Below, piece after piece: positions 62,549-64,000 of a stretch of DNA of 64,000 nucleotides. Origin of the DNA: Haematospirillum sp. H4485 (lineage in GTDB: Bacteria > Pseudomonadota > Alphaproteobacteria > Rhodospirillales > Rhodospirillaceae); NCBI RefSeq assembly GCF_012102745.1, contig NZ_JAAVSY010000004.1, forward strand, positions 97,147 through 161,146, in the 5' to 3' direction. Position 1 is the stretch's first letter. Every line of letters starts with the position of its first letter. Both the position numbers and the translations under genes were made by a program. A model generated the notes under the pieces. The model saw only the letters and a list, made by a program, of their open reading frames with translations, searched no databases and was not told the DNA's origin.

Positions 62549-63184
62549 ATGACATCAAGAATACCCTTTACCATCTCCATTTTTGGCCTTCTTCTTGCGA
62601 TCGGCCTCGTATTCTCACAGGCTCAGGCTGCCCCGGATCTCGAAGGTGCCCGGAAAGTCGTACAGAAAATTGCCGACACCGGAATCAGCGAAGTTGTAGG
62701 GGCCGACGTCTCCTATGACGAGAAAATAGAGCGGTTCCGGAAATTATTCGACACATGGTTTGACATGCCGGCAGTCTCCCGTTTCGTTCTGGGACGTTTC
62801 TGGCGCACAGCCCCTGAAGAAGAACAAAAACGCTTCATCGAGCAATTCAGGGAACTCAACATCTACACATGGGCGCAACGCTTCAACGAATACAATGGCC
62901 AAAAACTGGTTGTCACCACGGCTACAGCCGATGGGGACGGCGGGGCTTTTGTTGAAAGCCAGATCGAAAGAGAGGCCGCAAAGCCTATGGTCGTTCTTTG
63001 GCGCCTTCGCCTGCGCGGATCAGAATGGAAAGTCGTTGATCTCAGCATCGAAGGTGTATCCATGGCCATCACGTTCCGGTCTGAATACGCGGCCAAGCTT
63101 TCGGAACCCGGGGCAAGCGTAGCATCATTGAATGCATTGATCTCTGCACAGACCCATCAGCTTTCAAGTCAAACACGTCGCTAG
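62549..63184 (+). CDS. mlaC: Periplasmic phospholipid-binding protein MlaC (Ttg2D family)
   Basis: This 211-residue protein has a signal peptide (IPFTISIFGLLLAIGLVFSQAQAA, cleavage after about residue 28) and a Tol_Tol_Ttg2-type domain: FRKLFDTWFDMPAVSRFVLGRFWRTAPEEEQKRFIEQFRELN, then YNGQKLVVTTAT, and VVLWRLRLRGSEWKVVDLSIEGVSMAITFRSEY. It shuttles phospholipid between MlaA and the MlaFEDB complex. mlaFEDB are not in this window. It ends the operon before a strong terminator. Confidence 0.95.
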   Translation: MTSRIPFTISIFGLLLAIGLVFSQAQAAPDLEGARKVVQKIADTGISEVVGADVSYDEKIERFRKLFDTWFDMPAVSRFVLGRFWRTAPEEEQKRFIEQFRELNIYTWAQRFNEYNGQKLVVTTATADGDGGAFVESQIEREAAKPMVVLWRLRLRGSEWKVVDLSIEGVSMAITFRSEYAAKLSEPGASVASLNALISAQTHQLSSQTRR

Positions 63185-63190
63185 GGTTAC

Positions 63191-63234
63191 AAGGACCTTT
63201 ATGGAGACTCCCTGCTCCATAAAGGTCCTTGATT
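63191..63234 (+). terminator. Rho-independent terminator after mlaC
   Basis: A perfect 16-bp stem begins AAGGACCTTTATGGAG (63191-63206) and closes at 63215-63230 around an eight-base loop, seven bases past the mlaC stop. It is followed by GATT, a weak T-tract. The stem is long enough to stop transcription in either direction. Confidence 0.75.
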
Positions 63235-63496
63235 GCACTTCCCAAATAGTTCCTATTGGGCATAGAAGAGGATGCTATAGAAGCTTCCACCTAATATTCC
63301 ACGTATCTAAGATAGAACTGCTATCACCTGATGGAGCTAATTTTCAGGGGATTAATATTGTATTCACTCAGGCAAACGCATACAAACATTGCTTGCTTCT
63401 TCTTGCCTTGTGCATAGCATGCATACAACTTGTATCATTTTCTGTGAACACAGCATTGGTACATATGTCACATGACCTTGGGGCCATTAGAATACG

Positions 63497-63820
63497 ATGA
63501 AGTGGGTTGTTGCTGCCGATCTCATTGAGGCAGGAACCTTGATATATCCTGCTGAGGTCATCGGTGATTCAATTGGGCATCATCGCACCTGTCAATGTGG
63601 GATATTTTGTTTCTAATTGCCACCGCACTCTGTACGCTCGCGAAACCTTTACCACACCAAAAAAATTGGCTGGGACCGTCTCTGGATTAGCCAAAACGCT
63701 TGTTACGATATTGGGTGACGTGGGGATCTTACCGCAGGCGCTTCCATTGCCCCTTTCACAGAGGGGGGGGACGTACGAGCGCATCTAATAAATATATCTC
63801 CTTATTATGTGGATCCTTAG
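63497..63820 (+). pseudogene. Possible decayed coding frame with in-frame stops
   Basis: One frame reads MKWVVAADLIEAGTLIYPAE from 63497 and continues with protein-like composition through a TAA (63614-63616) and a TGA (63716-63718) to a TAG at 63818-63820. The segments YHTKKIGWDRLWISQNACYD and GASIAPFTEGGDVRAHLINI look like real protein rather than random translation. I do not recognise the family. An eight-G run at 63763-63770 lies inside the frame. A degraded gene, or chance, are both possible. Confidence 0.3.
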
Positions 63821-63848
63821 CTCTCCCCTTGCTTTGGTACCTCAATAG

Positions 63849-64000
63849 GATTCAAAGAATGGAGGGAGGATTACCGATGAGGCGAAGCTGAAACTGATGG
63901 AATTACAGCTGAGCGGTCAGCTTGAAGAGATCACGCAACAACAGTCAGTGAATCGTGCTGAGGCAGGATCTGGCAGTTTGTTTGTATCGGGTTGGCGTCC
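63849..64000 (+). CDS. Partial phage/GTA-type holin-like frame, cut by window edge
   Basis: After a TAG at 63846-63848 the frame reads through ITDEAKLKLMELQLSGQLEE and SLFVSGWRP to the window end. An Ala-Lys-rich helix with KLxLMELQ followed by A-SG-LFV-GWRP resembles the region just before the membrane helices of the 3TM holin family associated with gene-transfer release and with phages. The usual N-terminal 30-50 residues are not visible in frame. A strong ribosome site (GGAGGGAGG, 63861-63869) precedes an out-of-frame ATG at 63877 that stops after four codons, hinting at a frameshifted or truncated gene. The membrane helices would lie beyond the window. Confidence 0.5.

Noticed and set aside
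63716..63718. In-frame TGA as a selenocysteine codon
   Set aside because: A second in-frame stop (TAA) occurs about 100 bases upstream, no downstream hairpin stands out, and the region looks degraded.

Overview
This window looks like chromosomal backbone of an alphaproteobacterium, probably a Rhodospirillales-type spirillum. The evidence is the order secY-adk-rpsM-rpsK-rpoA-rplQ with no rpsD between rpsK and rpoA, followed by htrA-rarA-crcB; a 609-residue NrdA without an ATP-cone; an ArsR-methyltransferase fusion beside metF-metH; and alphaproteobacterial CheZ, DUF1127 and CoxF-type proteins. The genus cannot be fixed from sequence alone.

Layout. 1-2.9 kb (minus): partial crcB/fluC, rarA and a periplasmic HtrA/DegP protease. 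3.0-17.4 kb (minus): the S10, spc and alpha ribosomal operons in canonical order from rpsJ to rplQ, with secY, adk and rpoA. 17.5-21.7 kb (minus): the str operon rpsL-rpsG-fusA-tuf. 22-34.3 kb (minus): the secE-nusG-rplKAJL-rpoBC block, with a probable L10 autoregulatory leader before rplJ and a strong terminator after rpoC. 34.5-36.2 kb (minus): tRNA-Tyr, tRNA-Gly, a second tuf and tRNA-Trp feed into secE. The two tuf copies appear identical over about 1.2 kb, including the 3' flank. Almost the entire core transcription and translation machinery therefore lies on one strand.

From 36.3 kb the window is a mosaic of short units: rlmB and tRNA-Thr; three small unrecognised genes (37.7-38.9 kb); ctaB with an orphan heme-copper-oxidase-like subunit and a 50-residue CoxF-like protein (38.9-41.4 kb); DUF2189, TusA-like, rhodanese, Usp-like and MarR genes (41.6-44.5 kb); nrdA-nrdB-yaiI behind two NrdR-box-like sites (45.0-48.6 kb); cheZ, an M24 peptidase, a DUF1127 protein, prmA, a Dabb-domain protein and a UvrD helicase (49-55.9 kb); a methionine/one-carbon cluster, arsR-MTase, metF and metH (56-61.4 kb); and mlaA-mlaC (61.7-63.2 kb). 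The final ~0.8 kb is AT-richer and looks decayed. It ends in a partial frame resembling a phage/gene-transfer-agent holin, so a prophage or its remnant may begin at the right edge.

Most of the window is conserved housekeeping sequence. I do not see a convincing wholly new system. The items most worth following are the orphan oxidase-like subunit with its CoxF-like partner, the NrdR operator pair, the palindrome before the arsR-metF-metH genes, the three-gene unknown cassette, and the decayed phage-like edge.
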